A stretch of 64,000 bases of DNA from Flaccisagitta enflata (lineage: Eukaryota > Chaetognatha > Sagittoidea > Aphragmophora): positions 682,001 through 746,000 of the forward strand of contig OZ231128.1 of the NCBI GenBank assembly GCA_965153355.1. The letters run 5' to 3'. The notes beneath the pieces were generated by a model. The model did not search any database. It was not told where the DNA came from and worked only from the letters and a program-made list of their open reading frames with translations. Position 1 is the stretch's first letter. Each line of letters begins with the position of its first letter. Made by a program: the position numbers and the translations under genes. Shown here one piece after another: positions 36,525 through 48,576 of the stretch.

Positions 36525-37886
36525 AACAAGGCCAACACCTATAAGTCGCGTGCAGGACAAAAATAACTGAACTGACCCCTTATTGTATCTTTTTATCGAA
36601 AATCAGACTTAACACAACCCAAAACAGACCCAAACCAGACCCAAACCAGACTCAAACCAGACTCAAACCAGACTCAAACCAGACTCAAACCAGACTCAAA
36701 CCAGACTCAAACCAGACTCAAACCAGAATTAAACCAGACCGAAAACAGACCTAAATCAGACATAAACCAGACATAAACCAGACATAAACCAGATTTAAGC
36801 CAGACTCAAACCAGACTCAAACCAGACTCAATCCAGACTCAAACCAGACTCAAACCAGACTCAAACCAGACTCAAACCAGACTTAAACCAGACTTAAACC
36901 AGGCTCAAACCAGGCTCAAACTAGGCTCAAACCAGGCTCAAACCAGGCTCAAACCAGGCTCAAACCAGAATCAAGCCAGACTAAATCAGACCTAAATCAA
37001 ACATAAACCAGACAAAAACCAGACATACAGACCTAAACCAGACCTAGCAGACCTAAACCAGACATAAATCAAACATAGACAGTCTTAAAAGACTTAACCC
37101 AGACTTAACCAGACTTAAACCATGCTTTCAGACTTCAACAGAATTAAACCAGACTTAAACCAGACTTAAACCATACTTATCTTTAATATCATTTTAACCA
37201 GCAGACTTAAAGCAGACTTAAACCAGCAGATTTAAACCATTAGACCAGCAGACTTAAACCATTAGATTTAAACCAGCAGACCAAAAATGAACAAAAATGA
37301 ACAAAAATGAACAAAAATGAAGAAAAATGATCAAAATGACCAAAAATGACCAAAAATGACCAAAATGACCAAAAATGACCCAAATGACCTAAATGACCAA
37401 AAATGACAAAAACGACCAAAATGACCAAAATGACCAAAATGACCAAAATGACCAAAAATGACCAAAAATGACCAAAAATGACCAAAAATGGTCAAAAATG
37501 ACCAAAATGACCAAAATGACCAAAATGACCAAAATGACCAAAAATGACCAAAAATGACCAAAAATGACCAAAAATGACCAAAAATGACCAAAAATGACCA
37601 AAAATAATAAAAAATAATCAAAAATAATCAAAAATAATCAAAAATGACCAAAAATGACCAAAAATGACCATTTGAAATAAGCCAAAATGACCCAAAAACC
37701 CAATAAAATGACCAAAAATAACCAAAAATGACTAAAAGCAACCAATAATTCCCTAAAACAACAAAAAAATGACTCAAAATAACTCCAGACGACCCAAAAA
37801 GACGAAAAAAAGCAAAGTGTTACGGACGGACGGACCGACCGACGGACCGACAGAGCGGGTTGTAGAGTCAGCGTGCACGCGACTAA
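36525..37886 (+). mobile_element. Hairpin-end element inserted in the foldback's right arm
   Basis: Starts AACAAGGCCAACACCTATAA, GTCGCGTGC. Then come ~60 units of an 11-bp repeat (AAACCAGACTC, 36600-37260) and ~45 units of a 10-bp repeat (AAAAATGACC, 37270-37740). It ends with a GGACGGACCGACC tract, AGAGCGGGTTGTAGAGTC and the terminal GCGTGCACGC-GACTAA. The uninterrupted arm sequence is preserved in the left arm (~34985-35025), giving an internal empty-site comparison. Confidence 0.8.
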
Positions 37887-37887
37887 A

Positions 37888-40800
37888 AATGTTGAAAAAT
37901 GCCCATTTTACGGCATTTTACGGCTTTTAACGGCGTTTTCTCGTCAAAATCCAAACAAAATTTTTGGTCTCACGCATGTGGACATCCGTCTAGGTGTATA
38001 TAACACTCCAGAATAGGTCGCTATGCTGTGTCATTTTTTCCTACGTATCACAGCTAGGCAGCACGGTGGGCAGTATCTCCTAAACTGCTTGTCGTAGCGA
38101 TTAATCGCTGGAAGAAATGGACCTATGATGCATATAAGGTATAAGCTTTCCATAGACATATCGCACCATATACTTTTGTGAAAACTTCTGAAGATCTTAG
38201 GTTTGAGTTTTTTTTGGTCCCAGTCAACCATTTTGGTTCCAGTCAACTATTCTTTCTCAAGGAAGTAGATTCAATCTTATTTTGGTCCCAGTCAACCATT
38301 TTGGTTCCAGTCCACCATTCTGTCTCCAAGAAAGCAGGTGGAGCTAGTTTGGTCTAGTCAACCACATTTAGTTTCGATCCTTTCCTCTCTCTCAGACAAG
38401 TTCAACCTTTTTTGGTCCTAGTGTATTTTGGTTCCAATCCCAACCATTTCATTCAAAGTGATTCAAGCCCATTATTTTGGTTCTGTCAACCATTTTGGTT
38501 CCAGTCAACCATTCTCTGTTTCCATTGAATCTGTTTCTCAATTGAGAATGGTTGACTGGAACCAGAGTGGTTGACTACGACCAAAATAAGGTTGAATTTA
38601 CTTTCTTAAGAGACAATGGTTGACTGAAACCAAAATGGTTGACCAGGACCAAAATAAGCTTGATTATACTTTCTCCAGCAAGCATGGTTTACTGGAAGTA
38701 AAATGGTTGACTGGGACCAAAATGAAGTTGAATTTACAGACTTTCTTGAGAATGGTTGACTGAAACCAAAATGGATGATCAGGACCAAAATAAACTTGAA
38801 TCTACTGTCATTATTGAAAATGGTTGACTGAAACCAAAATGGTTGAGTAGAACCAAAAAAAGATTGAATCTACTTCTCTGAGAAAGAATGGTTGACTGGA
38901 ACCAAAATGGTTGACTGGGACCAAAATAAGATTCAATCTAGTTCTTTGAGAGGGTATGGTTGACTGGAATCAAAATGGTTGATTTGGATCAAAATAAGAT
39001 TGAATCTACTTCTCTGAGAAAAGATAGTTGACTGGAATCAAAATAGTTTCCAGTCAACCATTCTCAATTGAGAAACAGATTCAATGGAAACAGAGAATGG
39101 TTGACTGGAACCAAAATGGTTGGCTGGGACCAAAAAAAGCTCAAACCTAAGATCTTAAGATACAAGAATGGTTGACTGGAACAAAAATGGTTGACTGGGA
39201 CCAAGGCAAATTGAATCTACTTCCTTGAGAAAATGGTTGACTGGAAACAAAATGGTTGACTAGGACCAAAAAAAGGTTGAATCTTGTTCTTTGAGAGAGT
39301 ATGGTTGACTGAAACCAAAATGGTTGACTAGGACCAAAATAAGCTCCAATCTAAGTTCTTGAGACAGAATTGTTGACTGGAACCAAAATGGTTGACTGGG
39401 ATCAAAATAAGATTGAATCTACTTTCTTGAGACAGAATGGTTGACAGGAACCAAAATGGTTGACTGGGACCAAAAAAAGCTCAAACCTAAGATCTTCAGA
39501 TACCAGGTTTCACAAAAGTATATGGTGTGATATGTCTATGGAAAGCTTATACCTTACATACATCATAGGTCCATTTCTTCAAGCAATTTTTGGCTACTAC
39601 AAGCCGTTTAGGAGATACTGCCCCTAAAAGGTTTCCTGCCCACTTTCTTGATTTTTTGGTTGACTGAAACCACGATGGTTGACTGGGACCAAAATAAGAT
39701 CGAATCTACTTCCTTGAGAGAGAATGGTTGACTGGAACCAAAATGGTTGACTGGGACCAAAATTAGCTCCAACCTAAGATCTTTAGAGGGAATGGTTGAC
39801 TGGAACCAAAATGGTTGACTGGGACCAAAATAAGATCCAATCTACTTCTTTGAGAGATAATGGTTGACTGGAACCAAAATGGTTGACTGGGACCAAAATT
39901 AGCTCCAACCTAAGATCTTTAGAGGGAATGGTTGACTGGAACCAAAATGGTTGACTGGGACCAAAATAAGATCGAATCTACTTCCTTGAGAGATAATGGT
40001 TGACTGGAACCAAAATGGTTGACTAGAACCAAAAAAAGGTTGAATCTTGTTCTTTGAGAGAGTATGGTTGACTGAAACCAAAATGGTTGACTAGGATCAA
40101 AATAAGCTCCAATCTACTTTCTTGAGACAGAATGGTTGACTGGAACCAAAATGGTTGACTGGGACCAAAAAAAGCTCAAACCTAAGATCTTCAGATACAA
40201 GTTTTCACAAAAGTATATGGTGTGATATGTCCATGGAAAGCTTATACCTTATATACACCATAGGTCCATTTCTTCCAGCGATTTTTGGCTACGACAAGCC
40301 GTTTAGGAGATACTGCCCCTAAAAGGTTTCCTGCCCACTTTCTTTATTTTTTGGTTGACTGAAACCAAAATGGTTGACTGGGACCAAAATAAGATCGAAT
40401 CTACTTCCTTGAGAGAGATTGGTTGACTGGAACCAAAATGGTTGACTGGGACCAAAATTTGCTCCAACCTAGGATCTTTAGAGGGAACGGTTGACTGGAA
40501 CCAAAATGGTTGCTTGGGACCAAAATAAGATCATATCTACTTCCGTGAGAGATAATGGTTGACTGGAATCAAAATGGTTGACTAGGACCCAAAAAAGGTT
40601 GAATCTTGTTCTTTGAGAGAGTATGGTTGACTGAAACCAAAATGGTTGACTAGGACCAAAATAAGCTCCAATCTACTTTCTTGAGACAGACTGGTTGACT
40701 GGAACCAAAATGGTTGACTGGGACCAAAATAAGATCAAATCTACTTCCTTGAGAGATAATGGTTGACTGGAACCAAAATGGTTGACTAGGACCAAAAAAA

Positions 40801-43800
40801 GGTTGAATCTTGTTCTTTGAGAGAGTATGGTTGACTGAAACCAAAATGGTTGACTAGGACCAAAATAAGCTCCAATCTACTTTCTTGAGACAGACTGGTT
40901 GACTGGAACCAAAATGGTTGACTGGGACCAAAATGAGCTCCAACCTAAGATCTTTACAGGGAATGGTTGACTGGAACCAAAATGGTTGACTGGGACCAAA
41001 ATAAGATCGAATCTACTTCCTTGAGAGATAATGATTGACTGGAACCGAAATGGTTGACTAGGACCAAAATAAGGTTGAATATCCTTCATTGAGAGAGTAT
41101 GGTTGACTGAAACCAAAATGGTTGACTAGGACCAGAGTAGCTCCAATCTACTTTCTTGAGACGAGAATGGTTGACTGGAACCAAAATGGTTGGCTGGGAC
41201 CAAAAAAAGCTCAAACCTAAGATCTTACTTCCTTGAGAGAAAAGAATGGTTGGCTGGAACTAAAATGGTTGACTGGGACCAAAAAAAAGCTCAAACCCTA
41301 AGATCTTACAGATACAAGTTTCACAAAGTATAGTGTGAAATATATCTGTAAAACATACATTACATACACCATAGGTCCATTTCTTCCAGCGATTTTTGGC
41401 TACGACAAGCCGTTTAGGAGATACTGCCCCTAAAAGGTTTCCTGCCCACTTTCTTGATTTTTTGGTTGACTGAAACCAAAATGGTTGACTGGGACCAAAA
41501 TAAGATCGAATCTACTTCCTTGAGAGAGAATGGTTGACTGGAACCAAAATGGTTGACTGGGACCAAAATTAGCTCCAACCTAAGATCTTTAGAGGGAATG
41601 GTTGACTGGAACCAAAATGGTTGACTGGGACCAAAATAAGATCAAATCTACTTACTTGAGAGATAATGGTTGACTGGAACCAAAATGGTTGACTAGGACC
41701 AAAAAAAGGTTGAATCTTGTTCTTTGAGAGAGTATGGTTGACTGAAACCAAAATGGTTGACTAGGACCAAAATAAGCTTCAATCTACTTTCTTGAGACAG
41801 ACTTCAATCTACTTTCTTGAGGTTGACTGGAACCAAAATGGTTGACTGGGACCAAAATAAGATCAAATCTACTTACTTGAGAGATAATGGTTGACTGGAA
41901 CCAAAATGGTTGACTGGGACCAAAATTAGCTCCAACCTAAGATATTAAGAGGGAATGGTTGACTGGAACCAAAATCGTTGACTAGGACCAAAATAAGATC
42001 GAATCTACTTCCTTGAGAGATAATGGTTGACTGAAACCAAAATGGTTGACTAGGACCAAAATAAGCTCCAATCTACTTTCTTGAGACAGACTGGTTGACT
42101 GGAACCAAATGGTTGACTGGGACCAAAATTAGTTTCAACCTAAGATCTTCAGAGGGAATGGTTGACTGAAACCAAAATGGTTGACAGGGATCAAAAATAG
42201 CTTCAACCTAAGCTCTTTAGAGAATATTGGTTTGACTGGAACCAAAATGATTGACTAGGACCAAAAAAAGCTTCAACCTAAGATCTTCATAGAGAATGGT
42301 TGACTGAAACAAAAATGGTTGACTAGGACCCAAAATAAGCTCCAATCTACTTTCTTGAGACAGAATGGTTGACTGGAACCAAAATGGTTGACTGGGACCA
42401 AAATAAGATTGAATCTACTTCCTTGAGAAAGAATGGTTGACTGGAACCAAAATGGTTGACTGGGACCAAAAAAAGTTCAAACCTAAGATCTTCAGATACA
42501 AGTTTTCACAAAAGTATATGGTGCGATATGTCTATGGAAAGCTTATACCTTGAGTCCGTTTCTTCTAACGATTTTTGGCTACGACAAGCCGTTTAGGAGA
42601 TACTGCCCCTAAAAGGTTTCCTGCCCACTTTCTTGATTTTTTGGTTGACTGAAACCAAAATGCTTGACTGGGACCAAAAATAGAGATTCGAATCTACTTC
42701 GCCAAGAGAGAGAATAGTTGACTTGGAACTTAAGATAGTTGACTGGACAAATCGCTCCAACCTAAAAGATCTTTAGAGAATGGTTGACTGGAACCAAAAA
42801 TGGTGAAACTGGGACCAAAATGAATCTAAATCTACTTACTTGAGAGATAATGGTTGACTGGAACCAAAATGGTTGACTAGGACCAAAAAAAGGTTGAATC
42901 TTGTTCTTTGAGAGAGCATGGTTGACTGAAAATAAAATGGTTGACTAGGACCAAAATAAGCTCCAATCTACTTTCTTGAGACAGACTGGTTGACTGGAAC
43001 CAAAATGGTTGACTGGGACCAAAATTAGCTCCAACCTAAGATCTGTAGAGGGAATGGGTGACTGGAACCAAAATGGTTGACTGGGACCAAAATAAGATCG
43101 AATCTACTTCCTTGAGAGATAATGGTTGACTGGAACCAAAATGGTTGACTAGGACCAAAAAAAGGTTGAATCTTGTTCTTTGAGAGAGTATGGTTGACTG
43201 GAACCAAAATGGTTGACCAGGACCAAAATAAGCTTGAATCTACTCTCTTGAGAGAGAATGGTTGACTGAAACCAAAATGGTTGACTAGGACCAAAATAAG
43301 CTCAAATCTACTTTCTTGAGACAGAATGATTGACTGGAACCAAAATGGTTGACTGGGACCAAGAAGTTGAATCTTGTTCTTTAGAAGTATGGTTGACTGG
43401 AACCAAATGGTTATTGGGACCAAAATAAACGAATCTACTTCCTTGAGAGAGAATGGTTGACTGGAACCAAAATGGTTGACTAGGACCAAAAAAAGGTTGA
43501 ATCTTGTTCTTTGAGAAAGTATGGTTGACTGGAACCAAAATGGTTGACCAGGACCAAAATAAGCTTGAATCTACTCTCTTGAGACAGAATGGTTGACTGG
43601 AACCAAAATGGTTGACTAGGACCAAAAAAAGGTTGAATCTTGTTCTTTGAGAGAGTATGGTTGACTGAAACCAAAATGGTTGACCAGGACCAGAATAAGC
43701 TTGAATCTACTCTCTTGAGAGAGAGAATGGTTGACTGAAGCAAAATGGTTATTAGGACCAAAAGCTTGAATCTACTCTCTTGAGAGGGAATGGTTGACAT

Positions 43801-44181
43801 GGGCAAAATGGTTGACCAGGACTAAATAACTTGAATCTACTCTTTTGAGAGAATGGTTGACTGGAACCAAAATGGTTGACCAGGACCAAAATAAGCCTGA
43901 ATCTACTCTCTTGAGAGAGAATGGTTGACTGGAACCAAAATGGTTGACCAGGACCAAAATAAGCTTGAATCTACTCTTTTGAGAAAGAATGGTTGACTGG
44001 AACCAAAATGGTTGACTGGGATCAATATTTGCTCAGACCTCCTTTTTTAACGAATAATGGTAAAATGGTTGACTGGGGCCAGAAGGGTTGACCATACAAC
44101 ACAATATGTCAAAAGTGTTGTTCTGAGGGTGGTTCAAAAAACCATGGTTGACAGGCAATGGTTGACTAGATGTCCCTTGCC
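37888..44181 (-). repeat. Right arm: same ~68-bp satellite, inverted and longer
   Basis: After an inner unique part, the array reads GGTTGACTGGAACCAAAATG on the plus strand, the complement of the left-arm unit. The ~140-bp block recurs inverted near 39500, 40200, 41310 and 42500. At ~6.3 kb the arm is nearly twice the left arm, so the arms have expanded unequally. 38065-38505 is an exception, lying in left-arm orientation. Confidence 0.92.
38505..39105. repeat. Small inversion with its own inverted ends
   Basis: 38505-38560 (CATTCTCTGTTTCCATTGAA, TCTGTTTCTCAATTGAG) and 39055-39105 (CTCAATTGAGAAACAGATTC, AATGGAAACAGAGAATG) are reverse complements. Satellite orientation switches at the first. 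Confidence 0.7.
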
Positions 44182-44190
44182 CTTTAATTT
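44182..44190 (+). repeat. Right 9-bp target duplication of the giant foldback
   Basis: CTTTAATTT directly after GATGTCCCTTGCC. Confidence 0.85.
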
Positions 44191-44279
44191 GCTTCTTTCT
44201 TTTTTTTCTCTCTCTCTCTCTCTCTCAAAAAAAGAAACCAAAACATTACTGTTAATCCATAAAGATATCTCTCTATGCA

Positions 44280-44895
44280 TGATGCACGCAACTCTATAAC
44301 CCGCTCTGTCAGTCAGTCGGTCGGTTCATTGGTCAGCTGGTCCGTAACACTTTGTTTTCTCAGCGTTTATTCACTACTGGGATAGCCGAGTAACCGACCG
44401 TGTTTTTTCAAAAAATCGGTCTCCCATGCTGAAGTTGCTGGTGTGCTGGTGTGCTGGTCCAAAACACTTTGTTTCTTCAGCGTTTATGAGCGTTTCTTGC
44501 GTTACTTTCCCTGCCCAAACACTGGGTTAGTCATTTTATCAATGTCCTTGCCCACCCACACGCGACTTGGATAGCCGTGTAACCGGCCTTGTTTCTTCTA
44601 AAAATCTTCTAAAATCGGTCTTCCATGCTGAATTTGAATTGGACTGTGATTGGAGTTGGCAAGATTATAAAACGGAGCCCCGGGGAAACGAAGATGACTG
44701 AACGAGACGAATAATAACCAGACTATTTGTTTGCCTTTTCTTCTTCTTTTTGGTCGCGTGCTTATACTTTTTACTTTTTTCTCTGTTTTTTTTTTACTGC
44801 TCCTGCCCAAATGCTGTAGTGACCTCAAATACGGCCCCTGCTAACCCACACGCAATTGGGGTAGCCGTGTATCCGGCTTTGTGTCTGTCGGTCCG
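44280..44895 (-). mobile_element. Cluster of hairpin-end element remnants, minus orientation
   Basis: Three successive family-1 right portions on the plus strand: 44280-44400 (GATGCACGCAACTCTATAAC, then GTCAGTCGGTCGG), 44450-44610 (TGCCCACCCACACGCGACTT, GGATAGCCGTGTAACCGGCC) and 44790-44895 (TGCTCCTGCCCAAATGCTG, GGGGTAGCCGTGTATCCGG). Repeated insertion or serial duplication at one place. Confidence 0.5.
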
Positions 44896-45016
44896 TCCAT
44901 ACGGTATGTTCATCCGTGTCATCTAGTAAGCTCGTCGTTTATTGAGCGTAAAAAACGACCTGCCATGCTACGAGAGGCACTTGGAAAAGCACTCCATCAT
45001 TTTTTTTCTTCTCATA

Positions 45017-45341
45017 ACGGGTGTTTGAAAGAAAAACTGTAGCCGCTATCTATACAGTTTATAAACTAGGTATTACAAAATAATCTCTTAAAAAAGTTAC
45101 AGGGGCTGCAAAGACTGAAAAAAAGTGTTTGGTCCTAGGCATTATTTGAAATTACTATAAGAAATACTGTGTTTTTTAGATTTACTCAGTTCCACTATAT
45201 TTTTTAAAAATCATTTTGCAAAATTGTAATACTATACTAAAAACTTGTTATTCATTCATATCCATTTTTTTTATTTTTATGCCATTCTGTAAGTCATTTC
45301 TAATACAAAAACTATCTACAGTTTTATTATGAAACACCCGA
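45017..45341. mobile_element. 325-bp MITE with TA duplication
   Basis: Left ACGGGTGTTTGAAAGAAAAA, CTGTAG pairs with the complement of CTACAGTTTTATTATGAAAC, ACCCGA. TA flanks at 45015-45016 and 45342-45343. Mariner-like size and target; no frame. Confidence 0.7.
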
Positions 45342-45550
45342 TACTAAGATGACAGAATTGTGGTGCAATCTAAGGGTCCGGGTTGGTCCAAGTCCAAATA
45401 TGTATTTTTTTTTTACTTTCTCTTTCCAAGACTTCCAAGTCCCTTTCGGCCGCTGCCACCAACTGCCATCCTTATGTCATCACTGTTGACAAAGTCGAGA
45501 TTCCCAGATCCAAGCACTCGCTTTGCTGCCACATGCCTGCACAAAAAAGA

Positions 45551-46008
45551 GAAGGAAGGAAGGAAGGAAGGAAGGAAGGAAGGAAGGAAGGAAGGAAAGA
45601 AGGGAAGGGGGGAGGGAGGGAGGGAGGAAGGAAGGAAGGAAGTAAGGAAGGAAGGAAGGAAGGAAGGAAGGAAGGAAGGAAGGAAGGAAAAGGGAAGTAA
45701 GGAGGGGAGGGAGGAAGGAAGGAAGGAAGGAAGGAAGGAAGGAAGGAAGGTAAGGAAGGGAGGAAGGAAGGAAGGAAGGAAAGAAGGAAGGAAGGAAGGA
45801 AGGAAGGAAGGAAGGAAGGAAGGAAGGAAGGAAGGAAAGAAGGAATAAAGGAAGGAAGGAAGGAAAATGGAAGTAAGGAAGGGAGGGAGGGAGGAAGGAA
45901 GGAAAGAAAGAAGGAAGGAAGGAAGGAAGGAAGGAAAGAAGGAAGGAAAGAAGGAAGTAAGGAAGGGAGGGAGGCAGGCAGGCAGGCAGGCAGGGAGGAA
46001 GGAAGGAG
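45551..46008 (+). repeat. (GGAA)n microsatellite, ~460 bp
   Basis: GGAA/GAAG tetranucleotide repeat with GGGA and GGCA variants. Interruptions (AAAGGGAAGTAAGGAGGG) recur, indicating internal duplication. The ORFs on both strands are translations of this repeat. Confidence 0.96.
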
Positions 46009-46254
46009 TATGTAGAAATGAGTAAAACTGTAAAACGGAGCACGCGACTGTTGGCCTGTTGGGCTTGTTTTGATTTTTTCTTTTATTTTGTTTTTCGTCA
46101 TAACGGCAGTAAAAATCGGCAAAAATAAAGAAGATTTGTTGATTCCTTGACATTCTTCATTGCAGGGCTCAAGTGAAGTAACTGAAGGGAGGGGCAGTGA
46201 TCAAAAAAATTGATCAAGCATGGCAGGATACAAACTGACATACCAAAAGACATA

Positions 46255-46834
46255 ACATCTGTCTCATAATTATCGTCACACACATATGTTTTCACCAATT
46301 TGGGGTTGATAACAACAGTGCTGATAGATTTTTTGCAGCTTTATATAGAATATTGGTATGATAGAGAGAATTCACCAGTTTTCAAATGTTCCTGAGGCCA
46401 GATTTTGCGTAAAACTGCGTTTGACCTTCATGGGGTACAGGTCATAGAATTTTCCTATTTTTTAGACAGTCAACCTTGTTTTGCTTGTATCTTTTAAACG
46501 GATGAAGCTATAAATGCCAGATTGGTCCCATTTTAAAGATCTTTTCAAGATCTTTCTAACCGTCACCAATTTTCTGCAAATCCTTTGAAAAACAACTGAG
46601 TTATAAGCTAAAAAAAGATAATAAAAAAGTGGAAGAAAATGTGTAAAATATTGTTAGGGGTTTTTCCTATTGATACCCTTTACTGCACCTGCATGAGCAC
46701 AAATTTCTTTCTGCTTCTAGCGCACTTGATAATAAGTATTTAGCTATCTTCAGTAAAAATTTCAAGACTTTTGGACAAAATCTTGGACAGTTTTTCCTCT
46801 TCTCATGTTGTGACGATAATTATGCGACAGATGT
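46255..46834. mobile_element. 580-bp MITE with TA duplication
   Basis: Inverted ends of ~27 bp (ACATCTGTCTCATAATTATC, GTCACA; right end complementary with one or two changes). TA at 46253-46254 and 46835-46836. Tc1/mariner-like; no transposase. Confidence 0.78.
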
Positions 46835-46839
46835 TAGCG

Positions 46840-48005
46840 GGTTATGGGGTTGCATGCACACAATCTAATACCTAAACCACATATTTCAGATCCGATGTTC
46901 TTATTCCTATTTTTTACCCATTTTCAATGGTACAGAATGCCGGTAGCCCTAAATGGTTGATTCTCAATTCTTGCCTCTAATTTTAACAACATTGCCTTCG
47001 GTATTTAGATTATCTTTGGATAGCCAAAAAAAATACCTTGGTTATTTGTTTCCTAGAAATATAACTTATAAGGGAATGCTTCAGGGAATGGTCTCAATCA
47101 CAATCAGTGGAAAGAATATTGATTTTAGGCTTTGGGTTACATGAGCCTTTTACAATGGGAATATCATCGATCACATGGATGTGAGGGATATTTGGATAAT
47201 GCCCCATCGTTTGGCACGCTCATCTGGTACTCTTTCTTGTCATTGGCACTTGTGGCAAACAGCTGAAAATTATTTATTTTTTCTATTGGTGGAATTGTAA
47301 TTTTGAACAATTTCATGGTAATGCTAAGATGGTCTTAGTTGTTATTTACTACTAAGGACAGTTGTTATGTGTCCGGATTAAACACGATTGAAAGCTCCAA
47401 AGGCTCTCATCGTTAAGTAAGACAAGGATTGAGTAGTAATGTTGTCCAACTTTCATAAAGAATAAAATCAACGATTTTTGACCGTGTGGGGGTAAAGAAA
47501 TCATCAGAGGTCATGAAACTGTATAAACCCCTGAGTTTGTGGCAATGTTTTTTTACTGTAGACATTTATGAATGTTGTTATAAGTGGTTCACAAGTGAGT
47601 AATTTCCTAGAAATCACTGACCAAGATTAATCATTATCTGAATATTGGTTCAAAAAGATTGACAGCAACTAACAAATAACGACTTACGACTCACTACACG
47701 AAAGAATTCAGACCTATTTTGATTTAGGAATCGGCCATATAAGTTATCTTTTTAGTTCAAAAAGTCATATCTTAGGTGAACAGAGTCATTTCTCAGGTCA
47801 TCTGAGTCATTTGGGTCAATGAATTCATTAAGGGCATTAGTCTTATAGGGTCATGTCAAATGAGTCACCTGCTAAGGCTGTCCCAGCCGCCGTTTAACGA
47901 TGGCAATCTCTCCTCTTCTTCCTTCAGTAACAATTTGTAGAGGCCGCTAATTAATGTTTTCAGCTGGAAAAAAAAGGTTAAAAGATACTTCATTCTTGAA
48001 CAATC
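46840..48005. other. Unannotated spacer
   Basis: No gene recognised. Part of 47345-47560 resembles 58155-58260 (GGTAATGTTRTCCAACTTTC in both), so an old dispersed repeat is likely. Confidence 0.35.
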
Positions 48006-48010
48006 TTATC

Positions 48011-48257
48011 AACAAGGCCGGATACACGGCTACCCTAGTCGCGTAAGGGTGGGCAGAGTCCTAATTTGAGGTCACTTGATCACTTGGGCAGGAGCAGTGA
48101 GGCCAAAGACCGCAAAAAAACAAAAAAAGGGAAGTGACGGACCGACGGATGGACGGACAGATCGACAAACGGACGGACGTACCGACAGACGGACCAACGG
48201 ACCGATGTACCGACGGATGGACAAAGCGGGGTGTAGAGTCGTGTAGCAAGCAACTAA
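48011..48257 (+). mobile_element. Hairpin-end element, compact 247-bp copy
   Basis: AACAAGGCCGGATACACGGC start (GCCG-gataca-CGGC hairpin), TACCCTAGTCGCGTAAGGGT, GGGCAG, GGAGCAGTGAGGCCAAAGAC, a GGACCGACGG/GGACGGAC tract, then AAAGCGGGGTGTAGAGTCGT and the degraded end GCAACTAA. One of the clearest full copies. Confidence 0.7.
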
Positions 48258-48361
48258 AAATGCTCTGAAAGAATTTTCTGAACATTTCAAAACATACAAG
48301 TTGGGACATAATACGATAAAAGTGGCACGTTCTTGGTTTTTGTAGTCATTGATTTTGATTT

Positions 48362-48403
48362 TGTTTTTTAGTTGATTTTGATTTTGATTTTGATTTTGAT
48401 TTT
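48362..48403 (+). repeat. (GATTTT)n hexanucleotide repeat
   Basis: About six GATTTT units around one TTTAGTT interruption. Confidence 0.85.
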
Positions 48404-48576
48404 TTGCATATTGTTGTTTAATGTATACTCAGGTAATGATAAAAAGTGAAATTTTTTTCTCAATACCACTTACATGTAGAAGATTGTAAAATTTTAACTT
48501 TAAGGAATGCAGATAGACTCGCAGATTAAACAACTAGTTTGCCTATTGGTTTTCAATATATTACTGTAGGTTAATA

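Larger units (their letters stand above)
31573..44181. mobile_element. Giant 12.6-kb foldback element
   Basis: The left terminus GGCAAGGGACATCTAGTCAA is inverted at 44162-44181. The terminal ~195 bases of both arms match with about five or six mismatches. Perfect 9-bp duplications (CTTTAATTT) flank it. Both arms are arrays of a ~68-bp unit built on AGTCAACCATTTTGGTTCC, plus a recurring ~140-bp block; inner arm parts and complementary GT/CA tracts also pair. The loop is only ~165 bp. A family-1 element is inserted in the right arm. No transposase or other protein is encoded. A 9-bp duplication with repetitive long inverted arms recalls Drosophila FB elements and some Mutator-like elements; superfamily unassigned. 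Confidence 0.85.

Noticed and set aside
31996-43957. Many VNHFGFSQP/FQSTILSQ frames, looking like a protein repeat family
   Set aside because: They follow the ~68-bp satellite on both arms, and period 68 is not a multiple of three, so the frame changes each unit.
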